The notes: generated by a model from the letters alone, not told the origin. A DNA stretch of 64,000 nt from Chaenocephalus aceratus (GCA_023974075.1 JAMFTG010000295.1:1-64000); one strand, 5' to 3'; shown: positions 1 to 11,996, numbered from the stretch's first letter. Program-made: numbers and translations.

Positions 1-1433
1 ATGTTGATGAAGAAGAGGACATGAAGAAGAGGGGACAAATGTTGATGTAGAAGAGACATGAAGAAGAGGGGACACATGTTGATGTGGAAGAGACATGAGG
101 AAGAGGGGACACATGTTGATGTAGAAGAGACATGGAGAAGAGGGGGCACATGTTGATGTAGAAGAGACGTGAAAGAAGAGGGGACACATGTTGATGTAGA
201 AGAGACATGAAGAAGAGGGGACACATGTTGATGAAGAAGAGACATGAAGAGGAAGAGAGGGGACACATGGTGATGTAGAAGAGACATGAAGAAGAGGGGA
301 CACATGTTGATGTAGAGAGACATGAAGAAGAGGGGACACATGTTGATGAAGAAGAGACATGAAGAAGAGGGGACACATGGTGATGTAGAAGAGACATGAA
401 GAAGAGGGGGACACATGTTGATGTAGAAGAGACATGAAGAAGAGGGGACACATGTTGATGTAGAAGAGACATGAAGAAGAGGGGACACGTGTTGATGTAG
501 AAGAGACATGAAGAAGAGGGGACACATGTTGATGTAGAAGAGACATGAAGAAGAGGGGACACGTGTTGATGTAGAAGAGACATGGAGAAGAGGGGACACA
601 TGTTGATGAAGAAGAGACATGAAGAAGAGGGACACATGTTGATGAAGAAGAGACATGAAGAAGAGGGGACACATGTTGATGAAGAAGAGACATGAAGAAG
701 AGGGGACAATGTTGATGTAGAAGAGACATGAGAAGAGGGGACACATGTTGATGTGGAAGAGACATGAGGAAGAGGGGGACACATGTTGATGTAGAAGAGA
801 CATGGAGAAGAGGGGGCACATGTTGATGTAGAAGAGACGTGAAGAAGAGGGGACACATGTTGATGTAGAAGAGACATGAAGAAGAGGGGACACATGTTGA
901 TGAAGAAAGAGACATGAAGAAGAGGGGACACATGGTGATGTAGAAGAGACATGAAGAAGAGGGGACACATGTTGATGTAGAAGAGACATGAAGAAGAGGG
1001 GACACATGTTGATGAAGAAGAGACATGAAGAAGAGGGGACACATGGTGATGTAGAAGAGACATGAAGAAGAGGGGACACATGTTGATGTAGAAGAGACAT
1101 GAAGAAGAGGGGACACATGTTGATGTAGAAGAGACATGAAGAAGAGGGGACACGTGTTGATGTAGAAGAGACATGGAGAAAGAGGGGGACACATGTTGAT
1201 GAAGAAGAGACATGAAGAAGAGGGGACACATGTTGATGAAGAAGAGACATGAAGAAGAGGGGACACATGTTGATGAAGAAGAGACATGAAGAAGAGGGGA
1301 CACATGTTGATGTAGAAGAGACATGAAGAAGAGGGGACACATGTTGATGTAGAAGAGACATGAAGAAGAGGGGACACATGTTGATGTAGAAGAGACATGG
1401 AGAAGAGGATTTTGCATAATAGGTGACCTTTAA
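1..1433 (-). mobile_element. Kolobok-type MITE end carrying a 37-bp tandem array (family B, copy 1, cut by window edge)
   Basis: About 38 copies of a 37-bp unit (ACATGTTGATGTAGAAGAGA plus CATGAAGAAGAGGGGAC) fill 1-1409. The array is followed by GCATAATAGGTGACCTTTAA, the reverse complement of the element end at 54070. The left part lies outside the window. Variants recur about 670 bp apart (for example AGGGGGCACA at 141 and 811), so a block of about 18 units was duplicated. Confidence 0.85.
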
Positions 1434-2213
1434 TGTAATGTGACGTGTGCCTTGTTGTTAAAGCACGTTGAGCTGCACCTCGTGTATTGAAAGTGCTTTA
1501 CAAACAAAAGCTTTATTATCATCACGACAAAGAAAGAAAACAGAACATATTGAAGATACTGATCCTGAAACACAAAGTGAGACGAGCCAGCAGCTTCAGA
1601 AACAAAAGGCGTCTCCTCATTTCTAAACGTCTGCTTCCTCTGTGTCCTAATCTGTTGCTGGAGACATGCATTGTTTTGTTCTCCCACTTGTTCCTGGATG
1701 CCTCAGTCGTGCTTGTCATCACACGAGCAGGGACACTTCTCCGACTGTTGATTAAATTAGTTTCAGCAGCTAAGCAGGCGGGACTTGAGAGGCGCATTGT
1801 AAGATATCGTTGAAGACAAGCCACTGGGCCATTCCCAAACTGTCTCTTTGGAGCACTGCGGTTTCTCTTTGTAGCCTTTCCTAAACCTTCAGAGTTCATT
1901 AACTCCTCTCTGCTCCTCTGGGTATGCATATGTACGCTAGTGAAAGATTAGATGAAGCTACACACGCCCCAAAGCAAAAGGAAGACACTAATTACTTTTG
2001 TTTTGTTGCTCTCAGACAAGATGCTTGAGAAAGAGAAGGCTGAACTCGACAATGAACTTGAATAAGAAACAAGTGTTGGAAATGGCTTATTAGTTCAGCT
2101 AGGAGATGAAAGGTTTGTCAGCATGCTGAGGGCCAGGGGAGGAGGGAAATCATCCTGTGGACGGAGAAGGAGAACTTCTCCACTCAGACATTCCACGTTC
2201 GCATTTTAAGAAA
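1434..2213. other. No feature recognised
   Basis: AT-balanced, apparently non-repetitive sequence. The short open frames here overlap on both strands and resemble no known protein. Confidence 0.5.
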
Positions 2214-2537
2214 TGCCATTTTCTACCTGGGCCGCCATTTTCTACCTGGGCCGCCATTTTCTACCTGGGCCGCCATTTTCTACCTTAGCCGCCATTTTCT
2301 ACCTGAGCCGCCATTTTCTACCTGGGCCGCCATTTTCTACCTGAGCCGCCATTTTCTACCTGGGCCGCCATTTTCTACCTGGGCCGCCATTTTCTACCTG
2401 AGCCGCCATTTTCTACCTGAGCTGCCATTTTCAACCTGAGCCGCCATTTTCTACCTGAGCCGCCATTTTCTACCTGGGCCGCCATTTTCTACCTGGGCCG
2501 CCATTTTCTACCTGAGCCGCCATTTTCTACCATCTAC
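2214..2537. repeat. 19-bp minisatellite, about 17 copies, with embedded YY1 consensus
   Basis: The unit is GCCGCCATTTTCTACCTGG, with G/A variation in the last positions (CTGG, CTGA, CTTA). Seventeen units are readable and fifteen keep GCCGCCATTTT, the reverse complement of the YY1 consensus AAnATGGCGGC. Exceptions are the first unit (TGCC) and one GCTGCC unit. It lies about 9.4 kb downstream of exon 6, so it is inside slc49a4 if later exons are beyond the window. Confidence 0.95.
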
Positions 2538-2760
2538 AGGTAACAGAGGATAACATGAGGTATATCAATGTCGGCATAAGTCTGTTTTTAAGAACAAGCT
2601 GGTTGTAGGGTTAGACAATACTGCTAAGATCTTTCATCCCTGAAAAGGTGATAATATAATCTCCATTACAATATGTATCTTGATATAAGCATGTCTTCGT
2701 GAATGAACTTTATAGGAATTCTGTATGAGATCACATTGTTTGTGTTTACACCTGCGTGAC

Positions 2761-3391
2761 TAAAAGAGGACTGGCTATTATGCCAGGGGTGTCCACACTT
2801 TTTTCACCGAGGGCCACATACAGAAACATATATAAAGGGTGGGGTATACTGCCTCATATGCTAAGTTATAAGTTAGCAAAATCAATCAAATTAAGGTAAA
2901 TTAAGCTTGATACTTGAAAATGCTGAAAGAAACACAACAGCCTACACTATATTGAGTTTGCAGCTCTTAAAACAGAAGCTTCAGATTGATTATAAAAATA
3001 TTTGAACTAAGATTAGTTTGAAAATGTTTCCACACATGAATACTGTGATACATATTTGTACATAAATATTAAATTAGTACAATATGTGACAAGCACCAGT
3101 TTAATTTGTGGGCCATATTTCACTATACTATTTGAATTAGCTGAGGGCCGATTCAAAATGGGCTGCGGGCCGTATTTGGCCTCCGGGCCGTAGTTTGGAC
3201 ACCCCTGTATTATGCTTTTGGGGGTTTTCCCTTTCCTGTAGTGTGTTATATAGGTTTTGGTGCATGTAAATGGTCCGCAAAGTCTAAAATCCAAAAGTTT
3301 GTCTCCCACACATTCAAGCATGCGGACACGTCACAGTCGAGTCAGAAGATACTAATATGAGCCTGAAATGAGCAAAATATGTCATCGTTAA
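2761..3391 (+). mobile_element. Family A Kolobok-type MITE without array, split by a hAT MITE
   Basis: The left end (AAAGAGGACTGGCTATTATG) is cut at 2783 by the 2784-3207 insertion and resumes at 3208 with the family A body (GGGGTTTTCCCTTTCCTGTA, then CATGTAAATGGTCCGCAAAG). The right end approaches TTAA at 3388-3391. Only a short form of the region that is amplified in other copies is present. Confidence 0.7.
2784..3207. mobile_element. hAT-type MITE, 424 bp, 8-bp target duplication TATTATGC
   Basis: The ends read CAGGGGTGTCCACACTTTTT and AGTTTGGACACCCCTG. Identical TATTATGC flanks lie at 2776-2783 and 3208-3215. The 8-bp duplication and CAGGGG ends are typical of hAT elements. There is no coding capacity. 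Confidence 0.88.
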
Positions 3392-4077
3392 GACATTTTT
3401 AACAAGTTCAGGCTTAGTTGTTATTCTCAGTTTAGAACTTATAACTGTGTATCACGATATCCATTGAAAGACGATAAATTATCATGTAGATTTACCGCCC
3501 TGCAGTCGCCGTTTGCACAGGAAAAGGCAGTGTAGTCAGATGGCTAAATGTTTGCACACGAGATGTCTGGTTCCTCTGCCCACAGCTACACCCCTCTAAT
3601 CTGCATCGCCCATCTGCCGCGGACTGGCTCAACTCTCCGTCCTCCTTTGATGCCAGAGAGGGAGGACACCCTGAACCCAGCCAAACCCTCATCACTCTGC
3701 AGAGAATCACACACACCCCCCCCCCCCTCGTATCAATCCTGATCTGAGACTCTGAGCAGGAGAAACAAAAGTAGCTTATTTTCTAAACTAAAACGAGTCC
3801 ATTTGATCCAGAGCCTTGTTACTGATTGGCAAGATGAGTCAGATGCATGACATGTTTAAATCGGCTGGCTTACAGTAGACCAATAGCAATTTCAATATAC
3901 TATCATCAATATTTTTTGAAATGTGTACAAACTAAGCATGTAAGGTAAGGACTATTACTTATTGTCGACATAAAAAAGAACAATCAGTGCGACTAACAAG
4001 TTACACCTGTGTAATCAAAGCATTATAAACAGATCCCTATCCCACTATGCTAAAAATATTATAATAAAAACGGTTAT
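3392..4077. other. No feature recognised
   Basis: Includes a short C-run near 3717-3728. No gene, RNA or repeat structure was identified. Confidence 0.5.
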
Positions 4078-4459
4078 TTAAAGGTGGGGTAGGTACTTTT
4101 GAGAAACCAGCTCGAGTGCGCTAGAATTTGAAAATACATAGCTGGAGAAAATCTGCCACTTCCTCACAGAGCCCCTCCTTCAACACACACGCACGCGCAC
4201 ATGACCAATGAGGGCACGAGATAATTCTGTGCCCCGATGGAAGGCTGACAGGCAGGTAGGCCATCCAGTTACTTTAGCCGGCTCAGATGATTGGTCGTGC
4301 TTTTTACAGCGCCACGGCTTCCACTGATGAATTTTTTTATGGATTTTTGTCAAAGCACTTCAGATATTCATTGCTATCGGGATGTTAAGAGCATTCCATG
4401 GAATATAACAAAAATGTATCTCGAGCCGGTTTCTCAAACTTACCTACCCCCACCTTTAA
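4078..4459. mobile_element. TTAA-flanked MITE (TTAAAGGTGGGGTAGGTA ends), copy 1
   Basis: The left end TTAAAGGTGGGGTAGGTA at 4078 and right end TACCTACCCCCACCTTTAA at 4459 form terminal inverted repeats within TTAA. A second copy at 8684-9063 has the same body, for example GGAAGGCTGACAGGCAGGTA. End sequence and TTAA target agree with the T2/Kolobok group. Confidence 0.82.
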
Positions 4460-6450
4460 CCCGGTTTTAGTAGTAAGTGTTAAAAACAACACGTGTGCTT
4501 TAAAACCTTTCAAATATTCACGTCTTTTAATAGAAACAAAGGGGTTTGCCACAAACAGGGAAGGGAAGACTGTTTGTTGAAATAATGTGTTGTTGCTTTG
4601 TTGTTTCCGTAGGATTTGGTCCCAATAAAAGACCCTCCACAGGTTTGCATGGCTCTATGAATGCAGAGCCGTGTCACACTCCTGGATGAGTGACGAGGGT
4701 CATGGCATCTGATGAGGTAATGCTTGAATTAAAAGTCCATCTTTTACTCTACAGGATTTATTGGCCATAAAGATAGCATCATTTAACTCGTGTAGAATCT
4801 GATTAAATCTTTCGCCCGCGGGGGAATGATGAATCTCATCTTCAGTGTGATGTTATCAACCGGGCCTATCTATGTTTGTAGTGAATTTATGCAGTAAATA
4901 ACCAAATAGATGAATACTATGAGGAGCAGTAGCAGGGAAAACAAATCAGGCTGATCCCAATGTGTTTGTTCATCAACCTGGAGGATTGTCTGGCCTTTCT
5001 GACACCGGGAGAATAACCTGGTTCTGTTTCCCTTCACTCTCTCTTTTCCCAAGGCGTGCAATGGGAAGATAATGACGATGCTTGTTAGTTATTCCTTCCC
5101 ACTACCTCACATCGTGTAAAAAGAAAACGTCGTCCAATCAGCTTCTGCCTGACCATTACACAGCTCCAGGATCAAATGTTTCCATGACGGGTGCCACACC
5201 TCGGAGCAACCACTACTAATTGAACCTTCTGCAATAATCTACCCGCCATCCAGCTATCCACCGGCAAGATATAACGTTTTTGTAAGCAGATAGTGTTTAT
5301 TTTTTGGGCAAAGGGCAAGTGCTAATCCCCCAAGACATTTCCCAGGAGGCCACTTAACAAATGAAACTGCAACACCTGCAGCACAAAAAGCATTTAAAAA
5401 GGAGGGTAGTGTTCTGCCCCCTGTGCCAAGCTTTGCTCAGCGTTGGTGCGGTGCTTCACTGAGGGACAGCTAGTGTCAAATAATAAGTCACATCCTCACA
5501 TTAATGTCTTAAAACGCTGCCATTGGGTGAGACAAGGGACGAAAAACTGCTCTCTGCACAGTTCATTACTGCAATCTAATGGAGCCATATTGCAGCAAAT
5601 TAATGAAGAAGGAGGAAGAAAACTGCAGATAAGCAGTATTTAATTTTAAGGGAGCAATAAGAGAAGGAATACATTAAATAAACAGTTTAATTTCTTCGGG
5701 TATTTTAAGGTATTTCTGTAATCAAAGGACATTCGTCTGATTGTAACTGGAGGCTCATCTCAACGGACGACCAATCAAAGACAAGAAGGGAAGAAAGTCA
5801 TCAGTCCCGTGCCTGATGATAATTAATGAGTCTGCTTCCTGTTGTGAGGGACCGAGAAAAGCACTTAAATCAAGTTGTAGCATTATTATACACATATGGT
5901 GTACAATACAAAATATGCGTGGTTAAACCATGGATGTATAATAAGACTGGATACAGCGTGGGAGGCGGGGCCTCGTTCATTCCTATGAGAGTTGCTCATT
6001 GGCGCATGAAGACAAAATGGCCCAACTTTTGAGAGAGCGAAACGTCACGAAAGTATTCATATAATCATATCATCCGTTCTTATTGAGCATCCATGGGTAA
6101 AGGTAAAACTCATGTAGTACTGAACACGTCACATGAACGTGCCGGGCGGCGCGGTCCCGTGGGTTAGATGCGCGTTCATAATGCAGAGGAACATAACTCA
6201 GAATAACGTTATTAGCACATTTTACAACTTGAGGACCGAATGTTTTTGATAAGGGCTGTACAAACGTTCATACTGGTAGTTTATTTAGTTTAAAAAAAAA
6301 TTATCCAACGATTTACAGACGTCTCTTTCCCAATGTTAGTCAATGGGAAAAAGTGTTTCTGGGCCCAGCGACTGATACGGAAGTGCAGTACCGCAGTTTG
6401 GCCACAACAAATATTTTCCTCAGAGTCCGGCGCACTTCCTGGGGCTTGGG
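4460..6450. other. Mostly unique intronic sequence; possible DNA-transposon remnant at 5928-6300
   Basis: No gene is seen in 4460-5925. The segment around 5928-6300 (ATGGATGTATAATAAGACTG, GGAGGCGGGGCCTCGTTCAT) looks like the inside of a common fish DNA-transposon derivative, but its ends could not be fixed. Confidence 0.35.
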
Positions 6451-8279
6451 TTAAAGCCCCTGTCCCACTGTCCCGAAATTGACACCCGGTGGACACACGA
6501 TAAAGGAAATGTTCAAATTCGGCTGTGATCGTAACAACATCGGGCCATTCGTGAGGGTATCTTAAGCCATCGTATGACCGCCGGTGGAGTTTCTCAGGCT
6601 CCGGCAGCAACTTCGTGAGCGGCAACTTCGTAAGGCACTCGTGAGGGCATCTTGTCAAATCGTGTCATCTTCGTGTTATCATCGGTGCATTCGCCCTCAC
6701 TCTGATCGGGGCGAATGCCCGATGGCACCGATGATAACAGGATGCCCTCACGATGGCCTTACGAAGGGCAACATTGACACACGAATTCAACACGAAAATG
6801 AACCTTCTCAAGGTCCTTCGGCAATTGTCTGGCATGCCAAAGATTTTCCCACCGCTCACGAAGTTGCTGCCGGACCCTGAGAAACTCCACCGGCGGTCAT
6901 ACGAAGGCTTAGATGCCCTCACGAATGGCCCGATGTTGCTACGATCACAGCCGAATTTGAACATTTTCTTTATCGTGTGTCCATCGGGTTTTTTATTGCA
7001 CAACAAAATCATGTAAACATATTATGTAAATAACCCAATTTGTGTTCTGTGAAACTAAAAAGGATATAATATATTATTTTGAAGGACAGTTGACAGGAAG
7101 TTGTTGTTGCTATGGAAACAACATGACGGAGAAAACGTAATATCTTCTACATATAAAGACGGATAAAGTAAAGAACAAAGTCTGAAGATATCAGTGCAGT
7201 ATCATAGTACTGTAACATAATTGTTGTTGGTACTGCAGAGTATTATCATCTGATATTTAAGAAGTGTGTTACATTTGAAATGGCAGAAAGTCTTGTTACA
7301 ATTTCCAGATATTAAAAGAGGTCCCTTGAGTTTCTCTGGTAATTATCAATAGTAGCAGTTAAGTGAATACTGTTCAAACAATACCTGTGTTTGTGTTTTA
7401 TATTGATTTCTCTGTTTTATCCTTTCATAAATGTGAGGGCTAAAATGGCTATAAACAAGGGCTGGTTAGAGTAAACAGGGTTTTATTGCTCTGTGGGGGA
7501 GGTGTAGGTATGCAGGACAGGGTGCTAAGTGGATGAGAGTATATTCTGCTTAAGATCTCTAGCATGTCATGTTTCAGGGAAGTCTACATATCTTGAATAG
7601 TATATGTGTGGGTTTAATTACTTTGTATTAATAATAAGCAGTCTGTGTAACCAGAAGTTGGAGATATGAGAGATGAAATCGTTGTGTTATCTTTGTGAGC
7701 AAGACCCACTGTGGTCTCTGGAATGTGGGGGGATGTGTGTGTGTGGAGGCTGCAGAAATAGGAGACAGTGAATGCCAGAGGTGTTTGTTTGAGATGACCG
7801 GAAAAGACGACCAGTTAAACCCCACCCCTTCCTGTTTGTGTTGGTATGAAAGCCTATTCAGCCTTTTGTTCTGTCTCTCTTCTCGCGCGGCCCGGACCGG
7901 AAGGTCGGGGCAGCACATGAACAAGGCCAGGAGTAGGCATATTCCTGACATTACGCATATGATATGGCTTTGTATGGTAATGTATTGATTGTATTGCATT
8001 GTCATATTACCATTAAAGTAGATTATTGTTTAACGGTTTACTTGTATGCTCTGGATTCCTTCCTGTATGATAACCAGCTTGTTAGGGACGCGCGGAGATT
8101 GAAGTGGACCAGTTATCCCTCAAAATCTCTATCAGTATTTTCATTGCAGTTGTATGTCTTAAATGTAATGTAAATGTTGCCTTCGTGTGTGGTTCGGGGC
8201 CACCTTCGTGCGAAATTCACAATTCCATATTCGTGTGTCCATCGGGTGTCAATTTCGGGACAGTGTGACAGGGGCTTAA
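6451..8279. mobile_element. TTAA-flanked TIR element, 1.83 kb, with internal foldback
   Basis: The ends are TTAAAGCCCCTGTCCCACTG at 6451 and CAGTGTGACAGGGGCTTAA ending at 8279. The inverted similarity continues inward (GTCCCGAAATTGACACCCG against CGGGTGTCAATTTCGGGAC). The TTAA target suits Kolobok or piggyBac. No transposase frame is visible. The left third is a foldback (6484-6992); the rest is mostly unlike other sequence here, apart from 7085-7190, which recurs inverted near 17570-17700. Confidence 0.75.
6484..6992. repeat. Imperfect foldback (inverted repeat) inside the 6451-8279 element
   Basis: The left arm from 6484 (GGTGGACACACGATAAAGGA, CGTATGACCGCCGGTGGAGT, TCCGGCAGCAACTTCGTGAG) matches the reverse complement of 6850-6992. 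An inner pair is GTTATCATCGGTGCATTCG with CGAATGCCC...CACCGATGATAAC. The centre is near 6740. Confidence 0.8.
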
Positions 8280-8683
8280 ACGGTATTAAAAAACCTTTCA
8301 GATTCGGAGATAATAGATAAATTAACTGTATTCAAATCAAATCAAGTTTTATTTATATAGCACATTTATAAACGATTTTTGGTCGAGCCAAAAAGTACAT
8401 ATACACTAGTACATATGTATTGGAAATGTTCATTATCAAAATAACAGAATGGGATATGTATAATAATATTCAGAGAGACTTTATAACTCTGAAACCTGAA
8501 CTAGCTTGATCTAAAAAATAGTTTTTATTAAAGAGTTGTTAAAGTCTTGAACGGTCAATTAGAGTCTGGAAATTAACATTGTAGTGTAGGTACTACACTA
8601 GGGGAGAAGAATTATATTGAAAAAAACACTATTTCAAAGCTAAAAGTGACATATTTTGGTATTATAATTGTATTATGATACTA
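8280..8683. other. AT-rich sequence with a LINE/SINE-like tail near 8335-8375
   Basis: CAAGTTTTATTTATATAGCA near 8344 is the kind of tail found at the 3' end of many fish LINEs and SINEs. Nothing else was recognised. Confidence 0.3.
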
Positions 8684-9063
8684 TTAAAAGGTGGGGTAGG
8701 TAATTGTGGAGAAGCCAGCTCGAGTGCGCTAGAATTTGAAAATACACAACCGTCACTTCCTCACAGAGCCCCTCCTCCAACACACACGAATGCGCACATG
8801 ACCAATGAGGGCACGAGATAAGTTTGTGCCCAGATGGAAGGCTGACAGGCAGGTAGGCCATCCAGTTACTTTAGCCAGGCCGGCTCAGATGATTGGTCGT
8901 GCTTTTTACGGCGCTACGGCTTCCACAGATGATGTTTGTTTATGGATTTGTTGTCAAAGCACTTCAGATATTCATTGCTATCGGGATGTTAAGAGCATTC
9001 CATGGAATATAACAAAAAGTGTATCTCGAGCCGGTTTATCAAACTTATCTACCCCACCTTTAA
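8684..9063. mobile_element. TTAA-flanked MITE (TTAAAGGTGGGGTAGGTA family), copy 2
   Basis: Same orientation and body as 4078-4459, with one extra A at the left end and CTACCCCACCTTTAA at the right end. Differences between the copies are mainly small indels. Confidence 0.82.
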
Positions 9064-9424
9064 CTATTTTGATAGATCAATAAAACATCCAATATATGAA
9101 TATAATAGTAATAACTGTCTATTTGTTTAGCTTAATTTCAAATAACTAGATAAAAGGTTTAATTGTTGAGTACTTTTTAAAAGCAACTTTACACATTTCT
9201 TCAAAAATAAATAGACAATAACACTTGAAATACTTAACTAGCAGATATACACAAGGCATAATATTATAACAATTGTATTACATGAAAAGCATGAGTTACA
9301 TTATACATATAAGGTCTGAATAGAACTAAATTGAAGAATAAAAGATGCTTGAAATGTTAAAAATAAGCATTGTTGACATTATTGAAAGCTGGCATATTTA
9401 AATTAATGTATGCAGGAAGCTGTT

Positions 9425-9530
9425 ATTTATTTTTCTATATCTATGTATTGCTTTGTGTATATCTCTATGTTTCTGTGTACTGGCTGTAAAACTAAATATC
9501 CCTCTGGGACAATAAATCTAAATCTTGCTC
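9425..9530 (+). mobile_element. LINE 3' end fragment
   Basis: The segment GTGTACTGGCTGTAAAACTA ... CCCTCTGGGACAATAAATCT resembles the 3' UTR end common to fish non-LTR elements (stretch of CCTCTGGGAC, then AATAAATCTAAATCT). Only the tail is present. Confidence 0.5.
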
Positions 9531-10574
9531 AGAGGTGTCAGCGGTCAGTTTTCCACGTTCAAAACAACCCTTAAAGAGGATGTTCTGCAACCTAAAAGCA
9601 TGAAAGACGATAACAAAATAAATAATATTCCTCTGAGTCATCTTGCAGTACTTCATCAATAGTCAGTGGCAGGAGATCCATAACCTCTGAACAGCACGTA
9701 GAGAAAACGACATAACCCATTGTAAAAGCTGGATTTTGTATTCACTATCAACTGTTGCACCCAGACAGAGCCTAATCAATTCCTCCAGTGACTCAGGGTT
9801 TCTGTAATCAACACCAATAATTCAGCGGCTCTGTTTACATACACTTTCATCTCGTGCTGCAAACAGCTTCATTGATTAACAGTGAGAGTTATGGGCTTAT
9901 TTCCATGATTGCAGCTCTTAGGAAACACTGGGCCTGCCTGGAAGTGCTGATTGGGCCTCAGTCGGCGATAAACATATATCCGTCAGAGTGGGGAATGAAT
10001 CCATTGCTTTGCTGACTCCACAGTCCACACTTTGTCTTAGCGCTGAGGCTCTCTATCCATCAGAGGAGGTGAAAGTGGCTGTTGCATTAGCATCTATTCC
10101 CTTCACTCGATCACAGCTGCATCACAGCGTATATATATTAAAAGAGAGGAGATGAGATCAGGGGAGCCAGAGAGAGGTCTCAATGCATCCAACAGCTATT
10201 ATTTATATGAGATTTAATCCTTAATAACACCAAGGAGGTTGCTGTTTCATCTTCGTTTGTCTGTCAGAAGATTGAAAATAAGTGTAAGGGCCAGATTGGG
10301 TCAAGAATGGACCAATTACATTTCAAGCTGATCTGGATAAATAATGTTTTGCTTCCTTAGCATTGCGCTATAGGCCATTTGTGCTGCATTAATATGGTGT
10401 GACTTCCCAACTGAAAATGTATAATGAGTCTGTGAATGAGCTTTCACAGACTTGCCGTCAAATGTTGGAGAAGAAAGTCAATGTGGGGTTGATGAATCTC
10501 AGCATTAATGTTCTTTAAAATGTCTTCGTAGCTTCCAATTTTGTTTGTTGAAGTCGGAAAAATAACTTCCCAAC
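9531..10574. other. Repeat-poor intronic island
   Basis: About 1 kb without recognisable transposons, rich in AT homeodomain-like cores (TTGATTAAC, TAATCAATT) around 9770-9900. It has the look of conserved non-coding sequence, but conservation cannot be seen from one genome. Confidence 0.3.
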
Positions 10575-11206
10575 TTAAAGGTCACCTATCATGCTATTTT
10601 TAGGCAATAGCATTGGACTCATGAAAAACATGTCTATGAAGTGTTTTGCTCAAAATACCAAACAGATCACCCATTCTAGCCATGCCTCATATCCCTCTAT
10701 TTCACTTCCTGTTTCTAGAGTGCTGATTTTGGGATTAAAGCTTTAAAAAAAAAATAATTTATAAAATAAAGGAGGGGTCTGAGCTCATGCGGGACCCGGC
10801 AGCTACCGTCTAAACTAAATGCTGCCGTGATGAAAACGCCATATCATGGATTATCAAGGATCTGAAACAGTCTGGAGCTCAAAGGCTTTCTCTCTTGCCG
10901 GTTACACCACAAGGTGAGTTCCTTTCTACTTCCTGCTTCTTCACACACATGCTCTCCAGCACAGGTTAGCTCTGAGTGTTAGCGATGCTAATGTAAACAC
11001 CGACCATATTACGTCCAAAACAGTCGGGCATTGTTTCTGATGCCAATCTGGATCAGCTCCGTTGTTCCCCCGTTTTTAGAGATTTGGGTTCGGAGGAAAA
11101 GAGAGAGGGTTTTATTTCTCTGACGCTGTGTGAGTTCCCCGACACACCGGGGACACATGTTTACGTATAAAAGACATCAAAAGTGCATTTTGCATGATAG
11201 GTCTCT
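10575..11206. mobile_element. Kolobok-type MITE related to family B, without the 37-bp array
   Basis: The left end is TTAAAGGTCACCTATCATGC at 10575 and the right end TTTTGCATGATAGGTC near 11203. Just inside the right end is CCGGGGACACATGTTTACGT then ATAAAAGACATCAAAAGTGC, the single-copy sequence from which the 37-bp unit of the expanded copies appears to derive. Confidence 0.78.
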
Positions 11207-11928
11207 CTGCGTTCTCCAAAGGACAGTGCAGATAGTAATAATATAAACCATACAGCTTTCCTATTGCCAGTGGGGAAACTGAAGTACAATATGTGTGCAG
11301 GTCGTGTGTTCAGAGCTAAAACAGTGTGAGGAGAATTCACTAGCTCTTAATCTTGTTGGTGTGGTAACAGAAGCACCGCCAAGGCTTTCAAACTGAAAAA
11401 AGGATGGACAAAAGACACTAGTCTTTCGTGGTATGTCACGCCAGAAGAACCTTTAATTGTACATATATCCCCAGTATTCAACAGCCACACAATGGGATTG
11501 TCGCATAATCAACTGAGTGAGAAAGCTGCACAAAGCTTACCCCGGTCAGAGGAGTTTGTTTGTGGAAGATGGTAAACAACTTGTTTTACAGTAACGTTTT
11601 TTTTTCTAGATAAGGGGTGCACGGTTATATCAGGATAGTAATTGAATAGCACTTCCACATTTAAATAAAACAGACTACCGTCTTAAAAATAAGGTCCTTT
11701 TTTACCTGAATTCAGTGCATTTTCCTTTTGCTGTTGGTTGTTTCAGACTTTTCTACTCTGGCATACAGACCAAAGTGTTGTCATTTGAAAAGTCAACATT
11801 GGATTTGTGTAGTCTTGACTTGCATGGACATTATCACCCTCTTACCGTCTGTTCACTAGAAAAACATCTTCAATGATCATGCCTTGTGACATAATACAGT
11901 ACAAACAAGTAGCTGTGCAGTTGCTCAC
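11207..11928. other. Intron 6, no feature recognised
   Basis: Sequence between the 10575-11206 element and the exon 6 donor; no repeat or exon was identified. Confidence 0.4.
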
Positions 11929-11996
11929 CTGGCCATTGCCACTCCAAACACGCATCCTCCGACAGTCGACCAGAAACCAATCCAACCGGCGTCCAC
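11929..11996 (-). CDS. slc49a4: slc49a4 exon 6: TM8
   Basis: A 68-nt exon, too short to show as an open frame, found from the conserved [14 protein letters not shown] (303-316) and C-V-F-G-V-A-M-A (317-324) against human [23 protein letters not shown]. It begins in phase 0 after CACACAG at 11997 and ends two bases into the next codon at AG/GTGAGC (donor 11928). These residues are TM8. It is the last exon of the gene visible here. Confidence 0.95.

Noticed and set aside
1..1409. CRISPR array
   Set aside because: The 37-bp units are head to tail with no spacers, and the host is a vertebrate.
1522..1929. 135-codon minus-strand frame as a further slc49a4 exon
   Set aside because: The translation is basic and bears no resemblance to TM9-TM12 of SLC49A4, and it overlaps a frame on the other strand.
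7628..8005. 125-codon minus-strand frame
   Set aside because: Lies within the TTAA-flanked element, has no transposase motif, and mirrors an open frame on the other strand.
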